Of a DNA stretch of 64,000 nucleotides, positions 47,214-55,754 are shown in pieces. Origin of the DNA: Alkalihalobacterium alkalinitrilicum (lineage in GTDB: Bacteria > Bacillota > Bacilli > Bacillales > Bacillaceae_F); contig NZ_KV917368.1 of assembly GCF_002019605.1 (NCBI RefSeq), positions 1,446,055-1,510,054 of the forward strand, in the 5' to 3' direction. The notes beneath the pieces are model-generated. The model saw only the letters and a program-made list of their open reading frames with translations. It had not been told where the DNA came from and searched no databases. A program made the position numbers and the translations under genes. Numbering within the stretch: the stretch's first letter is position 1; every line of letters begins with the position of its first letter.

Positions 47214-47675
47214 TTATCGAACTAAGTCCATTTCGATATTAAGTTGCTTTCTCAATTTTTTTCTTAACGGTAAAATATATAGTTGTTCAATGTTGTTATT
47301 AATTGCATTTTCTTTATATAGAAATCGAATGAGCTGACATTGAAGATCATTTAAACGGCTCCATTTTTCGGTGATATCTCCAATTTCAACAACTTCATTT
47401 AACTCTATTAATATTCGATTTACCCAATCAACACAAGTGTTAAAGTTACTACGGTCATTCTGAATTTTAATAATATATTCATTCAATGTTTGCTCCGTTA
47501 ATACGGTTATTTGCTCTTGGGCACTGAAATTTTGTTCAGTTTGCATATCGACATTTTTTAAAACTGAGATTAATGCAATTGCCTGTTCTTTTGCCATACT
47601 ATTATTTATATGTGGTATAATATTTTCCTTTAACACTTCGTTGATTGTACGAATAGTAAATGATTTATCTAACAT
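47214..47675 (-). CDS. Hypothetical helical protein (153 aa)
   Basis: Soluble, mostly helical, acidic-basic balanced protein starting 'MLDKSFTIRTINEVLKENI' and containing 'CVDWVNRILIELNEV'. No signal or membrane segment. It follows the APH-like kinase gene within 16 bp and ends before a strong terminator, so the two are surely co-transcribed. Small helical proteins of the DUF6285 type accompany such phosphotransferases in acyl-CoA dehydrogenase clusters; I suggest but cannot confirm that this is one. Confidence 0.7.
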   Translation of the reverse strand: MLDKSFTIRTINEVLKENIIPHINNSMAKEQAIALISVLKNVDMQTEQNFSAQEQITVLTEQTLNEYIIKIQNDRSNFNTCVDWVNRILIELNEVVEIGDITEKWSRLNDLQCQLIRFLYKENAINNNIEQLYILPLRKKLRKQLNIEMDLVR

Positions 47676-47690
47676 ACTATTACTCCCCTC

Positions 47691-48725
47691 TTAGTAATCT
47701 AATAATTCTGCAAGAATCCCTCGCATTAACGGCCAACGGTAACCTTGTCTAGCCATACGTAAGTCTTTTGTTTTTGACTTAGCAAAATCAGTACCAGCTG
47801 ATTGGGAAATTAATACAAAGCGAACTTGATGAAAGACTTCGTAATAGTGAAGTACTTTTTCTTCAATCGTTAAACCTGTAAATTCACTATACGTTTCTAA
47901 AAACATTTCTTTGTCTAATAAATAATTTAATAATGGCGAGTCCATTCGATTAGATTTTGCACAAACATAGGCAACATCTGCCATTGGATCACCGATTTCC
48001 GTTGCTTCCCAATCCAATATTCCCGTAATCCGATTATTACTATATAATAGGTTTCCTGATCTATAATCACCATGAACAACTGATAGTCGTTGTGCTGCAG
48101 GTTTATATAGTTTCAACCATTCTAGTGCATCAACCATAATTGGATCTGGACTAATTAGATATTTATTATACATTTCTTCAAATTCTTCAATTTTACTATC
48201 AATGTATCCATAAGGTCCAAACGGTTCGACTAAATCTTCAGCTAGTCCTATTTCTTTAAAATCAATAAGGTGTAAATCCGCTAGATGTCGGACAAATTGT
48301 AATGGTATTTTCCCGTCTTTATGTGCTTGTTTGAAAAATAGTTGGCCTTCTTTCGACCATGGAACATAACTTTTTCCAGGCAACTTATCCATCACAAAAA
48401 ACGTACCACCAAGTATATCTTCATCTGTTTCGTACCAATGAACACCAGGAATGGGTAAATTGCTATTTTTACTCAGTCGATCTAAAAGCTTAAAATGTCG
48501 ATATGCATCTTGATATTCAGTCATTAACCCACCCTTATTTTGTTTGCGAATCGCATAACCTTTTTCAAGAGTTTTACCTTCCTGCTCCCAAACAACAGTA
48601 AACGTAAATGCTTCGTCTGACCAACCTGCCGATGGTTGATTGAAATCGGTAATACGAACATTTTTACCATCTACCAATTTATTATTAAAATAAGCTTCTA
48701 TTGCTTGCATAGTAGTCTTCACCAT
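47691..48725 (-). CDS. APH-family phosphotransferase (ACAD10/11 kinase-like)
   Basis: Kinase-fold protein of about 344 residues. The catalytic loop 'VVHGDYRSGNLLY' (Asp and Asn) and 'GILDWEATEIGDPMADVAY' with the metal-binding Asp are intact. This family resembles the kinase domain of ACAD10/ACAD11, which phosphorylates hydroxyacyl-CoAs on the way to chain shortening; application to this gene is inference. The long frame opens at 48821, but AGGA seven bases before the ATG at 48725 supports the shorter start. Neighbours are the MBL hydrolase and the 153-aa gene. Confidence 0.87.
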   Translation of the reverse strand: MVKTTMQAIEAYFNNKLVDGKNVRITDFNQPSAGWSDEAFTFTVVWEQEGKTLEKGYAIRKQNKGGLMTEYQDAYRHFKLLDRLSKNSNLPIPGVHWYETDEDILGGTFFVMDKLPGKSYVPWSKEGQLFFKQAHKDGKIPLQFVRHLADLHLIDFKEIGLAEDLVEPFGPYGYIDSKIEEFEEMYNKYLISPDPIMVDALEWLKLYKPAAQRLSVVHGDYRSGNLLYSNNRITGILDWEATEIGDPMADVAYVCAKSNRMDSPLLNYLLDKEMFLETYSEFTGLTIEEKVLHYYEVFHQVRFVLISQSAGTDFAKSKTKDLRMARQGYRWPLMRGILAELLDY

Positions 48726-48830
48726 AATTGTCCTACTCTCCCTTTTCGGTTGAACTTCTATATTAATCTCACACGTCATAAAATAGTAAACAATTTCATA
48801 ATGAGTGAAAATTTTTTTCAATACTTGGTA

Positions 48831-49850
48831 TTAATAATTTTTTATTGAGTAATAAGAGACCCCTTGATTCTCTTGAACTTCAACTTGATAAACTAGTTTT
48901 AATAAATCGAGGTGACCTAGCGTTTCTGATATGGTTAAATTTAATTCTCGCTCGAAAATATTTGGAAAAAGTAAACCCGTAATTTCAAAAACAGTTTTAG
49001 GACCCTCTTTCAGCAATTTACGAATTTTTTCAGTTCTTCGCCAATTGCTCTTTAACCTTTCATGAATCAGTTCTCTGTGATTTAAAACGGGTACACCATG
49101 ACCCGAAAAAACGATTTGAATTTCTTCATCCGCACACATTTCTAAAGCGGTTCGATATTGAACTAACGTCATCGGCCGTTCGTTTGCCTTGTTAGCAGGG
49201 TCTATAGGAGGTTCAATCAATGCATTTGATGAAATGTGTTCAATAATATGATCACCACCAAGGAACACACCATCGCGTTTCCGAAAGATTGATAAATGAT
49301 CTTGTGAATGTCCAGGAGTATATAGGACTTCCCATTCCTTTAACCCTGGTACTTGCTGTCTATGTCCTAACTTTATATCTACTTGACTAGGTTCAACTAG
49401 AGTTTGGATAAGCTCCTGTTCTTCAGCATAATGGTTATGATACTCTTTTGGAACTCCACATTCTGTATATAAATTGGCAAAAAATCGATTTCGGTATTCT
49501 AGGAATTTGTTATCGAATTGAAGATGCGGAACAAGTAAGGGGTGCCCAAGTGTTTGGGCACCAGAAATTTTTCTAATCCGCTCAAGTAATCCACTGTGAT
49601 CCACATGGTGGTGAGTAATGAGAATTTGTTGGATATCTTTTAATTGATAACCCGTTTCCTCTATACCCTTTATAAGTATCTCCCACGCTTCATCCGTTTT
49701 AGGGCCAGTATCTACTAAAGTTAAAAGGTCTCCTTCTATTAAATATACATTCACTGGTCCTACTGGAAATGAGGTAGGTAGGACGATTTGGTAGATATCT
49801 TCTTTAACTTTAGTTGAATATTTTTGTCGCTTCAATGATTTGTTGTTCAT
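48831..49850 (-). CDS. MBL-fold metallo-hydrolase
   Basis: Metallo-beta-lactamase fold protein of 339 residues. The metal site 'THHHVDH' (His80, His82, Asp84, His85), 'YTPGHSQDHL' and 'FLGGDHI' are intact, so a two-zinc hydrolase is expected. A C-terminal helical extension ('WRRTEKIRKLL') is like the winged helix of LACTB2-type proteins. A thioesterase or lactonase role in the acyl-CoA pathway is inference. GGAGG lies before the ATG. Confidence 0.88.
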   Translation of the reverse strand: MNNKSLKRQKYSTKVKEDIYQIVLPTSFPVGPVNVYLIEGDLLTLVDTGPKTDEAWEILIKGIEETGYQLKDIQQILITHHHVDHSGLLERIRKISGAQTLGHPLLVPHLQFDNKFLEYRNRFFANLYTECGVPKEYHNHYAEEQELIQTLVEPSQVDIKLGHRQQVPGLKEWEVLYTPGHSQDHLSIFRKRDGVFLGGDHIIEHISSNALIEPPIDPANKANERPMTLVQYRTALEMCADEEIQIVFSGHGVPVLNHRELIHERLKSNWRRTEKIRKLLKEGPKTVFEITGLLFPNIFERELNLTISETLGHLDLLKLVYQVEVQENQGVSYYSIKNY

Positions 49851-49925
49851 AATAGTTGGTCCTCCATCTAGTAGAATTTGTACCCAATCAAAACGGTCTT
49901 ATAAAAATGAAACGTTTACATAATA

Positions 49926-50711
49926 TTAGCGATGTTTAAAGTTAGGAGAACGCTTTTCGATAAAAGCTTGTACACCTTCTTTTACGTCTTCCGTTTGGAA
50001 AACTCCTGCGAAATAACTAGCTTCAAGCTCAATCGCTTTGTTAAATTCAAGTTCCATACCTTCATTTACTGTCTTTTTAATTCGAGTCAACGCTTGCAAA
50101 GAATAACTCGCCATTTTTTGAGCCATTTTTTGAGCAGCAGCCATTCCTTCTCCTTTAGCAAGTACTTGATTGACTAAGCCAATTTCCTTAGCTTCTTGTG
50201 CAGTAAGAGGGTCTCCTAAGAACATTAATTCTTTTGCTTTAGCTTCCCCGACTAATCTTGGTAAACGTTGTGTTCCGCCTCCACCAGGAAACAAACCTAA
50301 TTTCACTTCAGGTAAACCAATTTGAGCATGATCTTCGGCAATACGAATATCGCATGTTAGTGCAAGTTCACAACCTCCACCAAATGTAATCCCATTTAAC
50401 ATAGCAATTGTTGGCTTTGCCATTTCATCTATTTGGTTTAATACTCTATGAGACTCAAGGTTCATAGCTTTTAACTCATCTTCATTCATATGCAACCATT
50501 GCGGGAATTCTTTAATGTCAGCCCCTGCCATAAATGCACGTTCACCTGCACCAGTTAAAATGACAACAATAACTTCAGGATCTTCTGATAAAGCTGAAAA
50601 CACTTCTCCTAATTCTCTAGTTACCTGTCCACTTAAAACGTTCATTGGTGGATTATCTATTGTTACCGTTGCAACTCCTTCTGCTTTTTCATAACGAACT
50701 AATTTTTCCAT
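49926..50711 (-). CDS. Enoyl-CoA hydratase
   Basis: Crotonase of 261 residues for hydration of 2-enoyl-CoA. Both catalytic glutamates are present, Glu115 in 'GGGCELALTCD' and Glu135 in 'GLPEVKLGLFPGGGGTQRL', and 'FMAGADIKEF' forms the oxyanion hole. GAGGAGG eight bases before the ATG at 50711 is better than the ATG at 50717. A -24/-12 promoter lies about 50 bp upstream. First gene of an operon with the MBL, kinase and 153-aa genes. Confidence 0.93.
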   Translation of the reverse strand: MEKLVRYEKAEGVATVTIDNPPMNVLSGQVTRELGEVFSALSEDPEVIVVILTGAGERAFMAGADIKEFPQWLHMNEDELKAMNLESHRVLNQIDEMAKPTIAMLNGITFGGGCELALTCDIRIAEDHAQIGLPEVKLGLFPGGGGTQRLPRLVGEAKAKELMFLGDPLTAQEAKEIGLVNQVLAKGEGMAAAQKMAQKMASYSLQALTRIKKTVNEGMELEFNKAIELEASYFAGVFQTEDVKEGVQAFIEKRSPNFKHR

Positions 50712-50761
50712 AACCATTTCCTCCTCAATTATCTGTTATATTTTATAGTACACTTTATTAA

Positions 50762-50777
50762 TGCAATATTTATGCCA
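50762..50777 (-). promoter_or_regulatory. Sigma-54 (-24/-12) promoter upstream of the enoyl-CoA hydratase operon
   Basis: TGGCATAAATATTGCA on the minus strand matches TGGCA(C/T)-N5-TTGCA with ten bases between GG and GC. Confidence 0.72.
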
Positions 50778-50854
50778 AGCATTATAAAGTGAAACCATCC
50801 AGCAGTGAAGGTTTTCCTCTTCCCAACTGATGGTTAGTTAACCAATCGGGCACT

Positions 50855-50940
50855 TACTGGCAGTTTATCCCCCACTTATCCTTCTTTGCTTCCTCGAAGT
50901 CTTGAAGTGGGGGTTTTATTGCCTGTTGATGCGGGATAAA
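50855..50940 (+). repeat. Dispersed hairpin repeat, copy C
   Basis: Palindrome CCCCCACTT...AAGTGGGGG (50869-50913), preceded by CTGGCAGTTTAT and followed by GCCTGTTGATGCGGGATAAA. Closely similar to copy B, also in the upstream part. Confidence 0.82.
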
Positions 50941-51208
50941 ATGGATAACTAAACCAACTTCTTAGTTTTTAAAATATTAGTTTACTAGTAATTTGCTTAG
51001 TAACGACATCTAGTGTTCTTACAATTAATGTATCCCATTTAGTAGATTTATCATTTTATAAATATGAAGATATTGAAAAGTGTTTGAAAAAAATACAATA
51101 AAGAAAGCGAAGTTGTTTATTTTTGATACGGATACACGATTATTCAGTTCTCACAAAAGATAAATCGAGTAGAGGAAAAATAAGTTAACTTATTTTCGCC
51201 CCTCTCAC

Positions 51209-51240
51209 AGCACCGTACGTACGGGTCTCGTATACGGCGC
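51209..51240 (-). ncRNA. Outer intron domain V
   Basis: Hairpin with the arms GCGCCGTAT and GTACGTACGGTGC typical of the catalytic domain V of group II introns. It lies between the reverse transcriptase stop and the intron 3' end. Confidence 0.75.
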
Positions 51241-51246
51241 TTCAAT

Positions 51247-51848
51247 TTATATTACAGTGTGTACTTTTAGATAACGTTCTAGAGCAGAGGGTACGCCTCT
51301 CTGCTTTAGTCTTTTGTTTGAGATTGCTCTTTGAACTACTTTTGATAGACCGATATATCGGTAACCTTTTCGGCAAAAGGTTAATCCTTTTGCTTCTTCC
51401 TCGGGTATTCCTAGTTGAACGAGCGATTTAATTTGTTTTCTAGGCACCTTCCATTGTTTCCAAATGATTACCCTTATTCTAGAGCGTAACTTCTCATCTA
51501 TTCGTTGCGTAACTTTCTTCATATTGCAAATCCTAAAGTAATTGACCCAGCCCAAGATAACTTGTTTGAGTTTCAATATACGATAGTCTAACGGAACGCT
51601 CCAGTTTCGCTTTGTTAGTTGTCGAAGCTTCCTTTGAAATTTCTGTACTGAAATTAGGTGAGGTTTCACTTGATATCGCTTATTACTAAAGTCATAATAG
51701 TACCCGAAACCTAAGAACTTTAAATCTTTCGGGTGTGAGATTTTACTTTTTTCAGCGTTGACTATTAATCCTAATTTCTCTTCTATAAATCTTACGATTG
51801 ATTTCATCACTCTGTTCGCTGCTTTTTCGCTTTTCATAAAGATAAGCG
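51247..51848 (-). pseudogene. ltrA: Outer intron reverse transcriptase, C-terminal part
   Basis: C-terminal part of the outer RT, from just after the second Asp of YADD ('ALIFMKSEKAANRVMKS') through the thumb/maturase domain X ('LKLKQVILGWVNYFRI') to the end, with no endonuclease domain. Joined to 53714-54410 it restores an unbroken frame of 433 codons: 1299 nt, with the split within one Ala codon. The reading frame would be whole only after RNA splicing of the inner intron. Confidence 0.88.
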
Positions 51849-51887
51849 AGTGAGTAGACCGAGGGAACCTCCCCCTCAGTCTCTCTC

Positions 51888-51923
51888 AGAACCGTACGTG
51901 AACCTCTCAGCTCATACGGCTCC
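51888..51923 (-). ncRNA. Inner intron domain V
   Basis: GAGCCGTATGAGCTGAGAGG with the matching arm CACGTACGGTTCT, the conserved domain V hairpin of group II introns. Confidence 0.78.
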
Positions 51924-53168
51924 CATTATTCATTGCCGGTAGTAATCCATATTTCCAATGCGCAAATAATTTGCGTTCTCGCCGAGCAATAGCTCCTAAC
52001 CAATATTCTGCTCTTCTTCGATATTTTCGCTTCTTGTATTTTCGGCGAACCCATTTTACCAAGCAGCTATTGATGTAACGCAATACACTATACATTTCTG
52101 ATTTATAGAAATGTCCATAATAATTACTCCATCCTTGGATTTTCTTATTAAACATGTTGGAAATATCCTGCAGAGTTTTATCTGCTTTGAGCTGTAATCG
52201 CCAACTTCTCACTTCTTTTCTGATTGCTTTCTTTGCCTTATCAGCAATAGCTGGTAAGAAGTTTGTGAAGAATTTTCCATATTTGTTCTTTGAGTGTCTT
52301 GGTCGAAATGTGTATCCGAGAAAATCAAAAGTAATAGTCGGATAGTTCCGTTGTCTATCATCATCTTTACAGTAGACAATTTTCGTTTTCTCCAAGTTCA
52401 ACTCCAATCCACATAATTGAAATCTTTCTTCCAGTCTTCGTTGAAGATATTTTGCTTGTTTCAATGAAGTACAATGTGCTATTCCATCATCGGCGTATCT
52501 TGCCCAAGGAATACTTGGAAATTCCTTCGCCATAACATCATCAAATGTATAATGAAGAAATAGATTCGAAGAACTGGACTGATGCCTCCTCCTTGCGGAG
52601 TGCCAGAAGTTCGCTCTGCTAACGTCCCGTCCTCCATTTGAAAAGGGGTAGTTAGCCATCTTTGTATATATAAGATGACCCATTCTTGATTTGTATGTCG
52701 TTTTACCATTTCAATGAGGTAATCATGTCGGATATTATCAAACAGTCCCTTAATATCGAACTCTAGCACCCAGTCTTTTCGCCCACATCTTTTCCTTGTA
52801 GCCTCCATCGCTTGGATTGCCGATTTGTTTGGTCGGTATCCATGAGAATCTTCATAAAACAATTTTTCCACTGTTGGTTCAAAATATAGTTTCGCAACCA
52901 TCTGTGCCACTCGATCTTCGACTGTAGGTATTCCAAGTGTTCTTGTTCCACCATGCTTTTTGGGAATAGATACTGCTTTTACTGGTTTTGGAAAATAGCT
53001 TCCTGAGGACATACGATTCCATAGGTTGTACAGATTATTCTTCAAGTCTAGTTCGAAACTTTCAATAGACTGTTCATCAGTCCCGTATGTCCCTTTATTG
53101 GCTTTTACTCGTTCAAATGCAGTCAGAACTACATTCTTTGAAATACTAAACGGTTTTGTTTCTCGCAT
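51907..53168 (-). pseudogene. ltrA: Inner intron reverse transcriptase, frameshifted
   Basis: Group II RT related to the bacterial type with 'RVKANKGTYGTDEQSI', 'LWNRMSSGSYFP' and 'GIPTVEDRVAQMV'. Blocks continue with 'SHGYRPNKSA', 'FDIKGLFDNI' and 'SGTPQGGGISPVL'. The frame then shifts near 52570: one T appears lost in a CTTTCG-like run. It resumes as 'SNLFLHYTFDDVMAKEF', 'RYADDGIAHC' and domain X ('IQGWSNYYGHFYKSE'). The full active site is present if the base is restored. As written the protein would be truncated before YADD. No endonuclease domain is seen. Confidence 0.87.
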
Positions 53169-53713
53169 AGGTTCCTCCTCCTTTCAAAGTTGACCTATCT
53201 TTGAAACTGAATAACTCGGGTTCTTTGCTCCGCTTCTATTACAGAAGTTTCATAACTACTACAACCCAATCTGCCCCTATGACTGCATCGGTACTCTTTT
53301 CTTGTGGGTCTTCCACTTGAAATACTCCCTTAACATCAGTCCGTAGGTTCCCACGTTCCGTACAAACGCCTGTGTTATGTTCATGCCACCTTTATGCCGC
53401 CCACCACTTAGACAGTAAACAGGTTTCCTCTAAGCTCATCCTAAGTTAACGACTACCCCCTCGTTTTGATGGAGTCTCTACGCTTTCGACATTTCCGTAA
53501 GTGGTTCACATGACCATTCATCTCCATAACACGCACTTGACAGTTATTGACTGCCTTTTCCTTAACGCTCAATACCATAGCTTTTGACTACAGCACCTTA
53601 AGGTAGTTTGAAATCTCCACCTGTATGGCGACTCCGACGGGCCCACCGTCATCATTTGTACAGCATAGTTGCTTTGAGTAGTCTCGCTACTCACGCACAC
53701 TTTCGTGGCGCAC

Positions 53714-54410
53714 CATCATCCGCGTATCTCACGAACCTTAATCCTCTATTCTCAAGTTCTTTATCGAGTTCGTTTAACATAATATTGCTCAGTAATGGAC
53801 TGAGGTTTCCTCCTTGCGGAGTACCAACCTGCGTTTCTTCATAGTTCCCATTTACCATTACTCCACTAACCAAGTATTTCCTAATTAGTGAGATGACGTC
53901 TCCATCTTCTATTGTGTTGGCTATAATACGCATGAGTTTATCGTGATGAACTGTATCGAAAAATTTCTCCAGGTCAATGTCCACTATCCAGTCGTAACCA
54001 TCATTCAGAATTTCCAAACTTTTAGTAATCGCCATTTCACAACTTCTTTTTGGTCTAAAGCCATAACTGAAGTCACTGAACTGTTTTTCAAATATCGGAC
54101 TGAGCACTTGATGAATGGCTTGTTGAACTACCCTATCCACTACTGTCGGTATTCCCAGCTTGCGCATCTTTCCATTCTCTTTTGGGATCTCCACTCTTAA
54201 GGCAGGTTGTGGTTGGTATTTTCTTGTTCTTATGAGCTTTCTCAGTTCATCCTTGTTCTCTTTCAGATATTGTTTTAATTCGTCGACTGTTACTCCATCA
54301 ATTCCACTTGCACCTTTGTTCTTATACACGCGCAAGTATGCTTCATTCATATTTTGGTTGTTTAAAACCTGTTCTAAAAGTGTCACACTCGTTTCCCCTT
54401 TTCCTCTCAC
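53714..54410 (-). pseudogene. ltrA: Outer intron reverse transcriptase, N-terminal part
   Basis: N-terminal part of the outer RT from a GTG start at 54410. It contains 'LEQVLNNQNMNEAYLRV', 'GIPTVVDRVVQQAI', 'FSYGFRPKRSC', 'VDIDLEKFFDTV', 'GTPQGGNLSPLLSN' and ends 'RYADD' at the inner intron. The catalytic pair Asp-Asp is kept but the next codon is split by the inner intron. The 5' flank (54411-54885) is intron domain I-III sequence. Confidence 0.9.
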
Positions 54411-54885
54411 GTAGTAAGTAATAGCTCCCTTTTGGTTATCCTTTGAGATACGCTCATATTTTCACCATTAACATATTCGGAGTTCGTCACTTACGCATTC
54501 GTGGCGTTGAAACACTATAAATTGTTCTGCCCTTCATGATTTCACTCATTACTATGGCTTCTGCTGACTTCTTGCGACTAACCTTTTTCGAATGTACATA
54601 TGTACATTCGCAAGATCTCCCAGGGTAAGACAACTATCTTTCCTCTTTTACTCGCCTGATTTACTCTATAAAGTTACGCACATCTTTTGGACTTTGACTT
54701 GTCATGGAGCCTCATCCCTTTATAAAGCCTTGGTATCAGATTTCTGTTCGTCGAGCCAAGATTTTATTCCACGCTTCCTCTAGCCCTTACCTCACGATAA
54801 GTACCTTGCGCTTCCTTAGTGGTTGGTCGATGTGTACCCCCACAGTGGACTTTCACCACCTAGATAGTTGCCATGCCTGGCACAC

Positions 54886-54925
54886 ATGTAGAAAGGAGAG
54901 GGAATACGCCCCTCTCCTTCTTTTA
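54886..54925 (-). terminator. Terminator after the enoyl-CoA hydratase gene
   Basis: Stem AAGGAGAGG/CCTCTCCTT (roughly 54892-54901 and 54910-54919) with a loop of about 8-10 bases and a short T-rich tail. The outer intron 5' end is within a few bases, which marks it as the intron's target. Confidence 0.72.
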
Positions 54926-54929
54926 GAAA

Positions 54930-55718
54930 TTAACAACCTTTCCAAATGGGCTTTCTTTTCTCAGCAAATGCGCTAGAGCCTTCAATTACATCTTGAGAAT
55001 TCATAATAACACTCGTATGTTCGTCGTTAATTTCCCAAGCTTCTGGAGGATGATCAAGAGGGCGATCAAGTCCACGGTATACAATTTCTTTACTCGCTTT
55101 TAATGATAATGGCGCATTTTCACTAATCTTTTCAGCTAGAGCCAAAGCGGTTGAAATGACGTCCTCATGTGGTACAACTTTATTAACTAACCCCCACTTT
55201 AATGCCTCTTCTGCCGATAATGGATCACCTGTTAGTACAGCCTCCATTGCTATTTTTAATGGGATTTGACGAGGTAAGCGAAGGAGACCACCAGCAGCTG
55301 CTATTAGGCCACGCTTAACTTCTGGTAAACCAAAGCTCGCTTTTTCTGAGGCGACAACTAAATCACAAGCTAATGCTATTTCAGTTCCTCCCCCTAAAGC
55401 AAATCCGTTGACTGCTGCGATAACTGGCTTCGGAACAAAATGATTTACGATCCCTCCAAAGCCCCATTTTTCACCACCAGGTGGTTGAATACTACGGCCA
55501 GCGGCAATTTCTTTTAGATCCGCACCCGCACAAAATGCTTTTTCACCAGCCCCAGTCAAAACAGCAACTTGAAGACTATCATCCTTTGAAAAGCTTTCTA
55601 ATGCATGGCCAACATCATTCCATAATGTTGCATTTACTGCGTTCATGGCATTAGGGCGATTTAATGTGATTAATGCTACTGAGCCACGTCGCTCAAAGTG
55701 TATCGCTTCGTAATTCAA
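54930..55718 (-). CDS. Enoyl-CoA hydratase (crotonase)
   Basis: Crotonase of 262 residues. 'FCAGADLKEI' oxyanion loop, Glu113 in 'GGGTEIALACD' and Glu133 in 'GLPEVKRGL' are both catalytic positions, so hydratase activity is expected. TTG start at 55718 with AAAGGGG about ten bases upstream. It follows the acyl-CoA ligase gene by about 35 bp on the same strand, so the pair should be one operon, ended by the terminator that carries the intron. Confidence 0.92.
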   Translation of the reverse strand: MNYEAIHFERRGSVALITLNRPNAMNAVNATLWNDVGHALESFSKDDSLQVAVLTGAGEKAFCAGADLKEIAAGRSIQPPGGEKWGFGGIVNHFVPKPVIAAVNGFALGGGTEIALACDLVVASEKASFGLPEVKRGLIAAAGGLLRLPRQIPLKIAMEAVLTGDPLSAEEALKWGLVNKVVPHEDVISTALALAEKISENAPLSLKASKEIVYRGLDRPLDHPPEAWEINDEHTSVIMNSQDVIEGSSAFAEKRKPIWKGC

Positions 55719-55754
55719 TTGAGATAAACCCCTTTCATTAACAAAGCACTATCA

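Larger units (their letters stand above)
50718..51163. other. Intergenic region with sigma-54 promoter and repeat
   Basis: No gene seen. It holds the -24/-12 promoter at 50762-50777, repeat copy C, and ends at the 3' end of the outer intron. Confidence 0.65.
51849..53713 (-). mobile_element. Group II intron nested in the outer intron RT gene
   Basis: A 1865-bp intron of a different type, same strand. Its 5' end is GTGCGCC at 53713. The 3' end is near 51849, uncertain by one or two bases, but chosen because it restores the outer frame. Domain V is at 51888-51923 (GAGCCGTATG and CGTACGGTTCT), with a domain VI hairpin after it. It sits between the GAT GAT codons of YADD and the next codon of the outer RT. 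It encodes its own RT, which is frameshifted. Confidence 0.88.
51164..54885 (-). mobile_element. Group II intron, class C-like, copy 2, interrupted by a second intron
   Basis: Minus-strand element from GTGTGCC at 54885 to about 51164 (3' end ...CTCTACTCGAT, uncertain by a few bases). Domain V is visible at 51209-51240 (GCGCCGTATAC arm with CCGTACGTACGG), then a domain VI hairpin. Without the 1865-bp insert it is about 1.86 kb, a normal size for class C. The 5' end directly follows the terminator hairpin of the enoyl-CoA hydratase gene. It is similar but not identical to the copy at 1-1534, so the two are separate insertions of one family. Confidence 0.9.

Noticed and set aside
51164-54885. 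CRISPR-associated or other reverse transcriptase system
   Set aside because: The RTs have maturase domain X and intron domain V sequences on the same strand, and no repeat-spacer array is present anywhere in the window.
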